This document shows, piece by piece, positions 10,183-19,762 of a stretch of DNA of 51,346 bases. The notes beneath the pieces were generated by a model that saw only the letters and a list, made by a program, of their open reading frames with translations, was not told the DNA's origin and searched no databases. Position 1 is the stretch's first letter, and every line of letters starts with the position of its first letter. The DNA comes from Tritrichomonas foetus (Eukaryota > Parabasalia > Tritrichomonadida > Tritrichomonadidae), in assembly GCA_001839685.1 (NCBI GenBank), contig MLAK01000881.1:1-51346 (forward strand). Reading direction: 5' to 3'. Made by a program: the position numbers and the translations under genes.

Positions 10183-10707
10183 ATGACAAGTATGAAAAAT
10201 TATGGCACGAGGACTCTCGTTGGCAATTGGTACGAGGAGAGGATTACATTAGATGCCCACCAAAAACTCAAAAACCCAAATTCAGAATTACGAACTCGCG
10301 ATATGACAGTCGATGTTCACATCAAAGCAAATGAGGAGGCGCCAAAAATGTTTATGAATGAGCCATTCAAAGGGAAAACAACTTATTCGCACGACACTTC
10401 ACCGAAAAGGCTGGAAAAGCGAAGCGAGATATTAGCCCGTATTTACACAGCCGATCATCGCAGGAGGCTCCAAGGAACAGCTTCAATGGCCCAAGAAACG
10501 CTTCCTGGCTCAACCATGACATCGAACTTATTATCACACCAATTCCACGATCCTAACAAGACAAGGTTTAAGACAGTCTATCAGAAATCATATAATATTC
10601 CAGAATTTGAAGCAACTCGCTCAGCAAACCGAACTGCGATAACCAATTCCAGACCGCCAAGGATCACTGCTCTTACAGACACATGGGACCCAACATGGAA
10701 AACATGA
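10183..10707 (+). CDS. CFAP107-like small flagellar (microtubule inner) protein
   Basis: A 174-residue basic, low-complexity-free protein with no membrane segment. The N-terminal stretch YGTRTLVGNWYEERITL (7-23) closely resembles the opening motif of CFAP107 (human C1orf158), 'YS-KVL-GNW-EERR-F'. CFAP107 is a microtubule inner protein of axonemal doublets. The rest is rich in Arg, Thr, Pro and aromatic residues, typical of MIPs that lie extended along tubulin. Expected location is the flagellar axoneme. The gene ends only 50 bases before a long minisatellite that may form part of its 3' UTR. The call rests on one motif, so another doublet-microtubule protein family is possible. Confidence 0.6.
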   Translation: MTSMKNYGTRTLVGNWYEERITLDAHQKLKNPNSELRTRDMTVDVHIKANEEAPKMFMNEPFKGKTTYSHDTSPKRLEKRSEILARIYTADHRRRLQGTASMAQETLPGSTMTSNLLSHQFHDPNKTRFKTVYQKSYNIPEFEATRSANRTAITNSRPPRITALTDTWDPTWKT

Positions 10708-10757
10708 GCAGTTTTTATTATTATTAAAACTGTATTTCTCTAAAATCTTCTTCGTAT

Positions 10758-11159
10758 TTTTCCAATAAACATAGTTTTCCAATGAACATAATCTTCCAAT
10801 GAACATAATCTTTCAATGAACATAGTTTTCCAATGAACATAATTTTCCAAGGAACATAGTTTTCCAATGAACATAGTTTTCCAAGGAACATAGTTTTCCA
10901 ATGAACATAATTTTCCAAGGAACATAATTTTTCAATGAACATAGTTTTCCAAGGAACATAGTTTTCCAATGAACATAATTTTCCAAGGAACATAATTTTC
11001 CAATGAACATAGTTTTCCAATGAACATAATTTTCCAATAAACATAATTTTCCAATAAACATAGTTTTCCAATGAACATAATTTTCCAATAAACATAATTT
11101 TCCAATAAACATAGTTTTCCAATGAACATAATTTTACAAGGAATATAGTTTTCCAAATG
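10758..11159. repeat. 17-bp minisatellite, 23 full units plus a partial one
   Basis: Tandem array of TTTTCCAATGAACATAA-type units running from 10758 to 11148 without any insertion or deletion, followed by an 11-base partial copy. Variants are at the 'AATG/AAGG/AATA' position and at the last base (A/G). Units 7-10 and 11-14 share a four-unit variant order, and 16-18 and 19-21 share a three-unit order, showing higher-order amplification. On the minus strand the array has no stop codon in any frame, because three units make 51 bases. It lies just downstream of the CFAP107-like gene. Confidence 0.95.
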
Positions 11160-11637
11160 TATAAGAAGTATAAAATACCTCAAATTACTGGCCCAATTAA
11201 AGGTGAATCGATAAGATGACTAGCATTCTCGATTAATTTATTTATCACATTTCACTGAAATCAAAAGAAAGCATGATGATTTTGTTCTTTTCACAGGAAT
11301 AACCCTCTATCGAGTATCTCTGCTATGACCAAAATCTGTTTTTGCTATTATACTCTATTCAGAGAAAAAGGCATGATATTCCCAAAATGAATAAATAAGA
11401 GATGAAATAATAAATATTAATTAATCAACTCAAAAGATGAAAAAGATAGAATCAATAAAAAATACATTTCATATCTATTGATCAAAAAATCATAAAAATG
11501 AAAATGAAAAAATAATCAATGAAATTCATGAAAAAATAAAGATTCAATTAGTTTCCTTTTATTAGTAATCATAAACAAATAAGAAATTAAACAGTTTTAA
11601 ATTATTATACTTAAAAAATTATGTTAAATTGAAGAAT
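11160..11637. other. Intergenic, no gene seen
   Basis: AT-rich DNA between the minisatellite and the end of the SAPS-like gene. Many ATGAAAAT-like short words occur around 11430-11540, but no coding frame. Confidence 0.4.
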
Positions 11638-13644
11638 CTAAACTGGCATTTCATCATTTTTTTCTTCTTCCTCTTCTTCAGGATGATTAATAAAACAATG
11701 AATATACTTGTTATATTCAGTGGCTTTTTTCTTCAATTGTTGCCATTCTTCAGATTTCATAAAGGGAATATTTTGAGGTAGTACCTTCTTTTCATTTGTA
11801 AGGAAAATTGAAATTTCCCATAAAAATCCTTTCAGATTTTCATGAACTTTTGGTTCACTTTTATCATTTTCTGCTAGAAAATCATCATTTCCATCATCTG
11901 TTGGAAGTGGAGGCAATAGATCGCACAATTTTCTCAAAAAGTAAGAATCATCTTTATTCAAGAAGTTTTCCCGTTCTTCTTGAGACATCAATTTTTTGAT
12001 GCCATAGACATAGTTAGCGGATAAAGTATCACAAATCTCGAAGAAGAAAGCTGTTCTTAAAGGATAAGCAAGATATTTAAAATACAAAGGCATTTTATGG
12101 ATCAAATGTTCACCTTTTGATGTATTTTCTTCATTCTTATTATTTCGAAACATGAGGACAGATAATTCATCAGTACGTGGCTGGTTTTCTTTAAGAATGT
12201 CTCTGTAAGCATTCAAATTGTTTGAAATCAGAAAATTGATGAGTTTAAATGTAAGGGCAACAAGTGCACTATTGCTTCGAGCATTTTTGCCGACGAAGAA
12301 AAGATCACTTATGGCTTGTTTTCCTTGAAAATATTTCAGAATGTCTTCATTGTCATGACATAAGTCACGAATACAAATGATTGCTGAAACTGTATTGGAA
12401 TAATAATTTTCATAAGTTTTTTTAATATGTTTCTTCTTCCGCTTTGTCTCTTGAGCTTCTATGCCAGTACTCACGTTTTGGGAGTTTCTGTTGTGTTTAG
12501 ATCGAGATCGAGCTTCAAGATTTGGAGATTCTTTCGTTTCTTCTTTGGGCATCAGTTGTGATTTTTTTTTTAATTTTAGGTTTGATCGATCTTCTGTACT
12601 AATCCTAAAATCATCATTTGATCCAGATTTATTTAGTTGCCTGGAATTCTTTTGTAATTGATTTCCAGTTTGATATTCTGATCTACTTCTTGATAAGTTT
12701 TTCTGATTGTTTACTGGAGTTCTTGATTCCTCATCATATTTGATTGGCTCAGTAATGCTTGTAGATGTAGCTCTACGCACCTGTCCTGAACCTTGTGGCA
12801 TTGAAGAAAATAAGTTCATTGCAAGTAAAGCTTTTTTCTTATGTCCACCGATTGTATTTGCACCTTCGTTTCTTGCTATAACTTTATATTGGCATTTTCG
12901 AATATCTTTGCCGTTTTCAAGATATTCATTTTTATTGACTTGAACTGTCTTTATTTTTTTAATTTTTCCTGGTTTCAATCTTTCCGAATTTTTTTTGGCA
13001 AAAATTAAAATTTGATCGAAAACATCTTGCGGGTCATTTTTACCAGCAAATTGGGATATAAACTCGTTTGCAAGCATTGAATAAAGTTGCCGAATACTAG
13101 AGTATGAAATAAATTTGGAAAAAGTGACATATAAGGGATCAGGGAAACCGTCAAAATTTGAGATAAATTCACCTTGTGTTGTTCTCATACAAGCTTCGAA
13201 GATTCTATGAAAATGCCCATAAAAAGCTTCATTGTGGTGCTTCACATTTAATTCTTGGACAAATTTCCGCATTTTCAGAATGAATGGTGAATTTGGATAT
13301 ATAATTCGATTATGAAGTTTCTTTGAGGGGCTGGAAAGAACATTTGAGGCATTTCTGTTATACCGCATCATTTTGTCATCGGCGTATTGCCTCCCTTCTT
13401 TATTTAAGGATCGAGATAATGCGAGTTCGGAAAGCTCCTCTAAATGCTTTTCTGCCTTCTCACGAACTTCAGCCGGATCATCTGGTGAATTTGGTGAAAA
13501 AAAATCGAGTAATTCTGGAACTTCATTTCGAATTGATGGCGATAAGTCGGCAGACGAAAGAACTTCACGAACTGTCGCGTTTTCGTTATCGTTGATTAGT
13601 CGTGTCAGTTCATTAACGATTTTCGCTCGTTTCCAATTAAACAT
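11638..13644 (-). CDS. SAPS-like PP6/SIT4 phosphatase regulatory subunit
   Basis: A 668-residue mostly helical protein. The start MFNWKR followed by 'ATVREVLSSADL...ELLDFFS' matches the opening of SAPS-domain proteins (PPP6R/SIT4-associated), which begin 'MFWKF' and continue 'TL-ELL-EDD---E----N-KLLDFL'. A second matching region begins with NTVSAIICIRDLCHDNEDIL (about residue 405) and continues to 'KLINFLISN', resembling the SAPS 'ASQTLCDIV...' helical repeats. Between them, about 235-400, lies a Ser/Arg/Lys-rich, probably disordered insert, unusual in position. The C-terminus ends in a Glu-rich run. SAPS proteins target the PP6 catalytic subunit. This gives a reasonable family call; partner and targets are inferred. 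Start is the first ATG in frame. Confidence 0.68.
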   Translation of the reverse strand: MFNWKRAKIVNELTRLINDNENATVREVLSSADLSPSIRNEVPELLDFFSPNSPDDPAEVREKAEKHLEELSELALSRSLNKEGRQYADDKMMRYNRNASNVLSSPSKKLHNRIIYPNSPFILKMRKFVQELNVKHHNEAFYGHFHRIFEACMRTTQGEFISNFDGFPDPLYVTFSKFISYSSIRQLYSMLANEFISQFAGKNDPQDVFDQILIFAKKNSERLKPGKIKKIKTVQVNKNEYLENGKDIRKCQYKVIARNEGANTIGGHKKKALLAMNLFSSMPQGSGQVRRATSTSITEPIKYDEESRTPVNNQKNLSRSRSEYQTGNQLQKNSRQLNKSGSNDDFRISTEDRSNLKLKKKSQLMPKEETKESPNLEARSRSKHNRNSQNVSTGIEAQETKRKKKHIKKTYENYYSNTVSAIICIRDLCHDNEDILKYFQGKQAISDLFFVGKNARSNSALVALTFKLINFLISNNLNAYRDILKENQPRTDELSVLMFRNNKNEENTSKGEHLIHKMPLYFKYLAYPLRTAFFFEICDTLSANYVYGIKKLMSQEERENFLNKDDSYFLRKLCDLLPPLPTDDGNDDFLAENDKSEPKVHENLKGFLWEISIFLTNEKKVLPQNIPFMKSEEWQQLKKKATEYNKYIHCFINHPEEEEEEKNDEMPV

Positions 13645-15151
13645 AAATCTTTATTTCTTGTGCCAATTTTTAGAATTATGAAAAAAATAATTGAGTCAAA
13701 TGAAAGAAATGAATCGAGATATGAAAGTGAATTTTTTCTGTAATTCAGGTCAAAAAAACTGCTGGAATGTAGAATTACAATCTCTATAAAGTATTGAAAA
13801 GAATCAATAGAATGGAAAATTCTGACGATTCCGCGATATTTGTCAGTTTAGCGGTTTGATCGAGAAATATCCATTGAGAGTTAAAATGGTCGAATGAGAT
13901 ATGAAATTAATGGCAATGAATAACAACAAAACGTTTTGTGATTGATTTACTTTAAAATTCACTTCGAGAAGATAAAATAATAAATCATCTTCTTTGAGAA
14001 TAAGTGAAAGAAATCACAGTGAATTTCCTAATGTTATATCGGTTCAAGTATTTGACTGCAGTCAAGGGTGAGAATAATAAGTTTTTCCATCTAATATAGA
14101 GATAAATCCCATTTTTAATGTATGAGAAAGCAATCTTGGAATCGGTTTTCGTTGGGATTTCAATATCATGGCGATTATGTGTGAAGATAAATAAGACTAA
14201 CACTTTCCCAAATGCTTGATTGATATAAATCGACCTTGTTTTATCATTTCTTTTTCGACCAAACTTGAAAAAAGATGATTTCCAAGTTGTGTCAATTTTA
14301 AAGATTAATGAGAATTTCAGGCTTCACTTTTGATTATAGTGCTGAGGATTAGTTTGATTTTGTCATTTTGCATAAACATGTGGAAATTTTAGAATGAGAA
14401 CAAATTTCTAATTATGAAATCGATATTTTTTCATGAAAACAGACAACTGCATATTTTTACTAGATTCTAGTTCGAATGTGAACCAAAAATCGAAAGATTC
14501 TGTGAATTGAGATTATATTCCCATTGGATCTTCACCAATATTCACGTTTTCAAGAGAACTATTGCACCTTTATAGTTATATATCTATTTTTCGATTTAAC
14601 GATATCAAATAATCCTCAGCAAAAAGATCCCAGCAAGACTAATGAAATATGAATCTGAAACTGATCCTTCATTACTATTCCTCTTAAACATAGTTAATAA
14701 TAATAAGTAAGAAGAAAATATATGAATTTTTCCTTTTGTTCAATAAGATATCATCAGATTAAGAGGAAAAATAATTATTGAATTATTTCAATGAACTTCA
14801 TTCATTTTAATCAAACCCTCAAATTGAATTGGTATTATTAACATATGAAATTCTAGTGATAGCCTTTATGTTTTCCTCTGGAAGAAAGGTGAATTATTAG
14901 TTTCATAGTTTCACTAATAAATTTTCTTTGAAAATATAATTTTTTCATAAGAAATATTTCTATGCTAGTGAACTTTTTCTAAATGATTTTCAAAGATGTC
15001 TCAATTTATCTATCATTAAACGTGATACTCTGATTTGTTTTCAATGTGAACATTTTTGATGGTAATTATCGATTTCAAAATATAATTTATTGAAAAAGTT
15101 ATCGTGATTATATACAAAAAAGAAGACTAATACATTCAAAAAAGACATTTT

Positions 15152-15171
15152 TGTCTGTTTTCAAACAGACA
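15152..15171. repeat. Perfect 9-bp hairpin upstream of the kinase gene
   Basis: TGTCTGTTT (15152-15160) and AAACAGACA (15163-15171) are perfect complements around a 2-base spacer, about 50 bases before the ATG at 15221. It could be a dyad operator-like site for a dimeric DNA-binding protein. Confidence 0.6.
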
Positions 15172-15188
15172 TTTCCATTTATAATATA

Positions 15189-15207
15189 TTCACCTTATAT
15201 TCACCTT
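15189..15207 (+). promoter_or_regulatory. Duplicated TTCACCTT motif before the kinase gene
   Basis: TTCACCTT occurs at 15189-15196 and 15200-15207, 14-32 bases before the ATG. The same motif occurs shortly before three other genes here (starts at 25889 minus, 37013 plus, and 39114 plus as TTCACCTA), suggesting a shared core-promoter element. Confidence 0.4.
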
Positions 15208-15220
15208 GACGATTTACTTC

Positions 15221-16354
15221 ATGAATGCAGGCGATTCTGAAGCAATAAAGTCGGAAAGACTTGCTGAAATCGCTCTCAAAAAACATGGATACATACTTCA
15301 AAAAACTCTCGGAAGTGGAGGATATTCAATTGTTTACTTGGCTCGCTCCAGAAAATATAATTCCGATTTTGCGATCAAACAAATCCGGCCAAAAAATAAC
15401 TTCCGATTGGATGCAGCACTTCAGGAACTTCACACAATCATGTCACTTAATCACCCAAACATTATTCGAATATTTAATTATTTTATCGAATCGTCTAACC
15501 TTTATTTAGTTTTCGAATACTGCCCAGGAGGCTCAATACAAGACATCATCGACAATTCAAGCCTGACTTTGAGCAAAAAGAAGCTCATTCGTTATTTCCG
15601 TCAAATCGTTGAAGCAATTCATTTCTGTCAGTCAAAAAATATTGCACATCATGACATCAAACCCGGGAATATTCTACTCGACACTTATGATCGGCCTAAA
15701 CTTGCTGATTTCGGATTATCTTTTAAGTATGAAACCCAGGAAGCCTTTTCAATGAATTTTGATGGATCACTTCAATTCATGGCACCTGAGCTAATCTCGC
15801 GTGTTGCTTATGATCCATTTAAAGCAGATATTTGGTCACTTGGCATCACTTTTTATATGATGATATCAAAAACCTCTCCTTGGAACTACACCACGAGTAA
15901 TCCAACTAATAAAGAAGAACTACAGAAAGCTATTGTTGAAGGAAATATTATGTATCCTCCAACAATGAAGAAAAAATTTGTAGAGTTATTGAAAAAGATG
16001 CTTGTTGTTGATATTTCTCAACGTGCAACAATGAATGACTTACTTGAATCATTTTTATTTGATGAAGGAAATCTTTCATTGGATGCTCGTTCGACACCAA
16101 GTTTTATATCTTCTTCCGTTACGCTTCTATCAGATGATTCAATGAAACTCTCAAAAATGAAGTTAATTACAAATATCAGTGATGATAAAATATTTGTTCC
16201 TGGAAAAGAAGAACCACCTGCTAATTATTCATACCATCAATTTCCTCGAACTTTTAAGCACATGCTTCTCTCTGAAATGAATATGTCAAAAGGAAGAAGA
16301 CAAGCTTCGCTAAGAACATTTTCAAATATTGACACATTTTCAGATGTTGTTTGA
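15221..16354 (+). CDS. Serine/threonine protein kinase, non-RD (HHD) type
   Basis: A 377-residue kinase. Domain at about 23-285: glycine loop GSGGYS (31-36), ATP-anchoring Lys53 in FAIK, alpha-C Glu69, catalytic HHDIKPGN (143-150), DFG at 163-165 and APE at 188-190. The usual Arg of HRD is His144, so activation-loop phosphorylation need not control it as in RD kinases. The other catalytic residues are present, so activity is expected. A roughly 90-residue Ser/Met-rich tail has no known domain. The class is probably CAMK-like, as in many trichomonad kinases; the substrate is unknown. The frame is open to 15206 only via a TTG, so ATG 15221 was chosen, which sits just after two TTCACCTT motifs. 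Confidence 0.88.
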   Translation: MNAGDSEAIKSERLAEIALKKHGYILQKTLGSGGYSIVYLARSRKYNSDFAIKQIRPKNNFRLDAALQELHTIMSLNHPNIIRIFNYFIESSNLYLVFEYCPGGSIQDIIDNSSLTLSKKKLIRYFRQIVEAIHFCQSKNIAHHDIKPGNILLDTYDRPKLADFGLSFKYETQEAFSMNFDGSLQFMAPELISRVAYDPFKADIWSLGITFYMMISKTSPWNYTTSNPTNKEELQKAIVEGNIMYPPTMKKKFVELLKKMLVVDISQRATMNDLLESFLFDEGNLSLDARSTPSFISSSVTLLSDDSMKLSKMKLITNISDDKIFVPGKEEPPANYSYHQFPRTFKHMLLSEMNMSKGRRQASLRTFSNIDTFSDVV

Positions 16355-16777
16355 ACTCCACTTAATTTAATTAATTTTATTATTAATTCAGTTATTATGT
16401 AGTTGTGTATTTTATATATAAACCGCGTTAATCAAATTTTCTGATCTTTATTTATAATATTTCCTTTCTGATTTTTTTATCATCTTTCTTTTTTCAAATG
16501 TCGGACTTGAAATTTCAATATTTTATTTACTTGTAGAAAAACGGGAATCTATTGTGATTTAAAAATACTTTATATGGCAATAAATGCAATATAGTATTTT
16601 GAGTATTACAATAGTTACTACATTTTAAGATAATTAGCAAATGAAATATTTTATTACTTTTGTAATAATTTATGCAACTTTTTAAGTATTCATCACAATT
16701 AGAGATGAAATATATACTCAAAAAGTTTCTAACTTATTCTTTCGAATAACTCTTTCAGAAATATAGAAACTTTTTAA
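16355..16777. other. Intergenic, no gene seen
   Basis: 423 AT-rich bases between two rightward genes. No coding frame or clear repeat. Confidence 0.4.
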
Positions 16778-18109
16778 ATGTATATAAACTCAATTGAACA
16801 AAAGCTGTTTATTGAAATATTATATAATCAAATGTCTTTTATCACCGAACTTATTTATTCGATTGATGATAGACAAGATTCTCGAGCAGCGCCTATTCCC
16901 ATTCCACGTAAACCAATTTTACCGAGATTAGACGTCCGCCAGATTCCAACTACGGCACTCATGCGCCCCAGACGAAATTCCCAACGAAATCCAAATCCTT
17001 CATCTCGATCGAGCATAACGCGTTTCAATGATGCAATACAACAGATAAAGTCAGGGCGCTCACTCACACGTTTCAGTTCAACCGGCGATACACCTTTTTT
17101 GAAAACTTACATTATTCAATTGAAGATCATATCTAATTATGGCGAGCCAAATAAATTATCAATTTCCGAACTTGATATACTTGATGAGCATTCACGCCAA
17201 ATTGAAATACTAAAGGTCAAATTCGACCCACCTGATAATTTATCCAATACAGCACCAACAGAACTTTTGGTAAATTCAGACATTATCAAAACAGAAAATA
17301 AGCCAGAATGGAGCACCAATTTTGCCAAATTAGGATTTTCTATATTATTATATGTTCAATGTGTGAACTCGCCTTGCTATTTGAGAATTTGGAATGGTAG
17401 AGATAAAAATGATAGTAATGTTAAAGATGTTATGGTAACTGTTGGTGACGTAATAGTTAGCCGAACAACAATATCAAAAGATTTCGGTCAAGTCATCAGA
17501 TTATCAAAAAAAGAATTACCAACTGCTCAATTATCAGAAATTGATAATATGTATGATAAAAGAATTGTCAATCCTGCCTTAATTGACAAATTTGGTGAGC
17601 TTTCTTATGAAATGGTGAAAGAGATATCTTTTACATTACTTGAAAACTTCGATAATTCTAGTTATTATTGTTTGAATGGAATAGATTTGTTTGATTTCAA
17701 TGGTGAAGTTGTATCCACTGAAGAATTCATTAAAACAGCTACTGTGAAAAATGTTGAACTTGTGTCAACAGTTCATCGACTCTTCCGACCAAATAAGAAT
17801 ACAAAAGATATAAGTGAAATGTTCATATGTAAAAATACTTCTGGAAATAAACCGGAAATTGTGATAGAATTTTATAAACCGTGCACTATATCGATGATAA
17901 GGATATGGAATGGTAATTCTGATGAATATGATAACGGTGTTTCTAGGATTCAGATTACTGTAAATCAAAATAATTCAATATGGAGAAGAAAAATTAAAAA
18001 ATCCAAAGGAAAAGTACCAGGAATGAAAGAATTTGTTACTAAAATTTGGTTAACAGATGTTCCATCTCTTAGAAAAAAGATACAAACTCAAGCAAGGAAA
18101 TACTGGTGA
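16778..18109 (+). CDS. KATNIP-like (DUF4457) protein
   Basis: A 443-residue protein. After a basic, Arg/Pro-rich leader (about 30-95), two beta-rich modules follow. The first begins IIQLKIISNYGEPNKLSISE and contains CYLRIWNGRD. The second contains ISMIRIWNGNSDEYDNGVSR and then 'ITVNQNNSIWRRKIKKSKG'. The patterns 'L-I--T-GD---VGL--IE--D' and 'I-IWNYN-S--H--RGV--I-I' are those of DUF4457 in katanin-interacting protein (KATNIP/KIAA0556), a basal-body and axonemal protein. Here it is much shorter than animal KATNIP and has only two modules. Expected location is basal bodies or flagella. A second ATG at 16832 (MSFITEL) may be the true start. Confidence 0.7.
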   Translation: MYINSIEQKLFIEILYNQMSFITELIYSIDDRQDSRAAPIPIPRKPILPRLDVRQIPTTALMRPRRNSQRNPNPSSRSSITRFNDAIQQIKSGRSLTRFSSTGDTPFLKTYIIQLKIISNYGEPNKLSISELDILDEHSRQIEILKVKFDPPDNLSNTAPTELLVNSDIIKTENKPEWSTNFAKLGFSILLYVQCVNSPCYLRIWNGRDKNDSNVKDVMVTVGDVIVSRTTISKDFGQVIRLSKKELPTAQLSEIDNMYDKRIVNPALIDKFGELSYEMVKEISFTLLENFDNSSYYCLNGIDLFDFNGEVVSTEEFIKTATVKNVELVSTVHRLFRPNKNTKDISEMFICKNTSGNKPEIVIEFYKPCTISMIRIWNGNSDEYDNGVSRIQITVNQNNSIWRRKIKKSKGKVPGMKEFVTKIWLTDVPSLRKKIQTQARKYW

Positions 18110-18635
18110 GTTTTGTATTTTTCATATTATTAAAATTTGTTTGTTTTCGTCTCTTTAGCTATATTTTTATCATACACGTTTTATGATTTTATTGTGACTT
18201 TTAAATAAAGTAAAACTCAAGATTATAACATTCGCTGAGTTTGTATCCAATTCAAGAATTTAACGCGCCGTTTTTTGAATAGAACCATTTGTAAAACATA
18301 GAAAAATGTCAAAATTTTGTCAAAATTCTAAATTTTCAACAGATTTTTTCCTCTCTTCGAAGCTTTTGGGAATGAAGTAAACTATATATTATATTTTATT
18401 TCAAAAATAGTAATAATTTTCTAATGAGTTACTAAAAAAATCATTAATCAATAAATACTATCGATGAATATGAGGATATTCCCATGATTGGAGAAAAAAA
18501 ATACGTTGTCTGAATTTTGAAAAATAAGGCAACTTTCTTAATCAAAATTGTATATGTTATTCAATATTTCAAAAGTGTATTCAAATTCTCAAATCACTAT
18601 TTTTCGTCGAGTTTTCACACTTCGTTCTTTTATTT
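18110..18635. other. Intergenic, no gene seen
   Basis: 526 AT-rich bases. No coding frame. TTTTCACACTTCG lies about 20 bases before the next ATG. Confidence 0.4.
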
Positions 18636-19271
18636 ATGATTTTTTCTTCAATTACTTATGAATGCAACATAGAAAATCTACTTCTTATGACGAAGAGGCT
18701 TTGCGTTGATAAGAAAAAACGAATTGCAGTTGCATTAGATGTAGATAATACTTTAGTATACACATCAGAAGAAGAAATTGCTGATTATGATTTCACAATC
18801 AATTCTGCTAGCCAAACACAGTATTTTGTAAAACTTAGACCTGGCTTAAAACGATTCCTCAACTTCTGTCAGAAGAACTGTCAAGTGTTTATATATTCTG
18901 CAGCAAATATTGAATACATTCATGAAATTCTCAAAGGAATTTTTTCTAAATTGTATTCCAGCAATTCTGATAAGATAGAAATTAAAAGAATCTTCTCAAG
19001 AAATGATTGTTTTCAACTAATTGATTGGCATGACAAAATTATTTACAAAAAAGATTTAAATCGGCTTCAGTGTAAGCATGCTTACCTGATTGATGATCTT
19101 CCTGAATCTTTTTTCGATCGTCAAAAAGCTAATGGAATTCTAATAAAACCTTATTTTGGAGATGATGAAAACGAAAATGAATTTGAACGAATTATCGAAA
19201 TCATAAACTCAAAAATCGATAACATTTGTCATCAGTCACTATACCAACTAACATCTCTCAAGGCTAAATAG
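18636..19271 (+). CDS. FCP1/NIF-like (HAD) protein phosphatase
   Basis: A 211-residue protein of the FCP1/SCP (NLI-interacting factor-like) HAD family. The catalytic DxDxT motif is LDVDNTLV (34-41), with Asp35 the expected nucleophile and Asp37 the acid/base. Then come 'VKLRPGLKRFLNF' and 'VFIYSAANIEYIHEIL', matching the FCP1 'RP-L--FL' and 'T-----YA--V' segments. Later, YLIDDLPESFF supplies the acidic motif. Such enzymes dephosphorylate phosphoserine, classically in the RNA polymerase II CTD; trichomonads have several small paralogs. There is no BRCT domain, so it is closer to small CTD phosphatases. The target is not known. ATG 18636 is used; a second ATG at 18687 would give a more typical short leader. 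Confidence 0.83.
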   Translation: MIFSSITYECNIENLLLMTKRLCVDKKKRIAVALDVDNTLVYTSEEEIADYDFTINSASQTQYFVKLRPGLKRFLNFCQKNCQVFIYSAANIEYIHEILKGIFSKLYSSNSDKIEIKRIFSRNDCFQLIDWHDKIIYKKDLNRLQCKHAYLIDDLPESFFDRQKANGILIKPYFGDDENENEFERIIEIINSKIDNICHQSLYQLTSLKAK

Positions 19272-19762
19272 ATAAATCCATAACAAAATGAGAGAAGTTA
19301 TCTTAATAGAGATAAACAGATACACAGCCAAACATATCATATGGCCCAAATGATTAGGTTGACATTAAATTTAAGGTCTATAGAAAATGATATGTCAACT
19401 ACAATCTTAACTCAATATGATCACAAATTGGGGAATCTAAAGAAGAGAATTAAATTCTTATTTTAATAATAGAATATAATAGTTTCCTCTTTTCTCATAT
19501 TATTAGGATTCTAATAATAAAAACCTTTCAACAAATCAGGATTTTTTTTATTTGTTCTTCATATTAAGAATGAATAGAACAATAGGTGATATGAATCATT
19601 TCTTATCGTTTTAAAACTCGTCTTGTTAAAAAGATTAATTTATTTTGAATGAAAATGTAAAAACGAGGTATTCAAAGCAGAGGATTATGCAATTAGAAGT
19701 CAAAGAAGAGGAAATTGTTCGAATTAGACAATAAATATTACTTTATTAATATTAATTTAAAC
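19272..19762. other. Convergent intergenic gap
   Basis: 491 bases between converging genes (phosphatase and RRS1). AT-rich, with no coding frame seen. Confidence 0.4.

Larger units (their letters stand above)
13645..15220. other. 1.6 kb intergenic region between divergent genes
   Basis: Promoter space for the SAPS-like gene (leftward) and the kinase gene (rightward). No coding frame with ATG and protein-like content was found. A perfect hairpin lies at 15152-15171 and two TTCACCTT motifs just before the kinase. Confidence 0.45.

Noticed and set aside
10758..11159. CRISPR-like array
   Set aside because: The 17-bp units are directly tandem with no spacers, so it is a minisatellite.
10724..11183. 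Overlapping minus-strand frames with repeated 'ENYVHWKTMFIGKLC' peptides
   Set aside because: They are the readings of the 17-bp minisatellite, which lacks stops in any minus-strand frame. Several overlap one another and the longest begins at a TTG.
13985..14203. 72-codon minus-strand frame
   Set aside because: Begins with GTG, and the composition looks like translated AT-rich noise.
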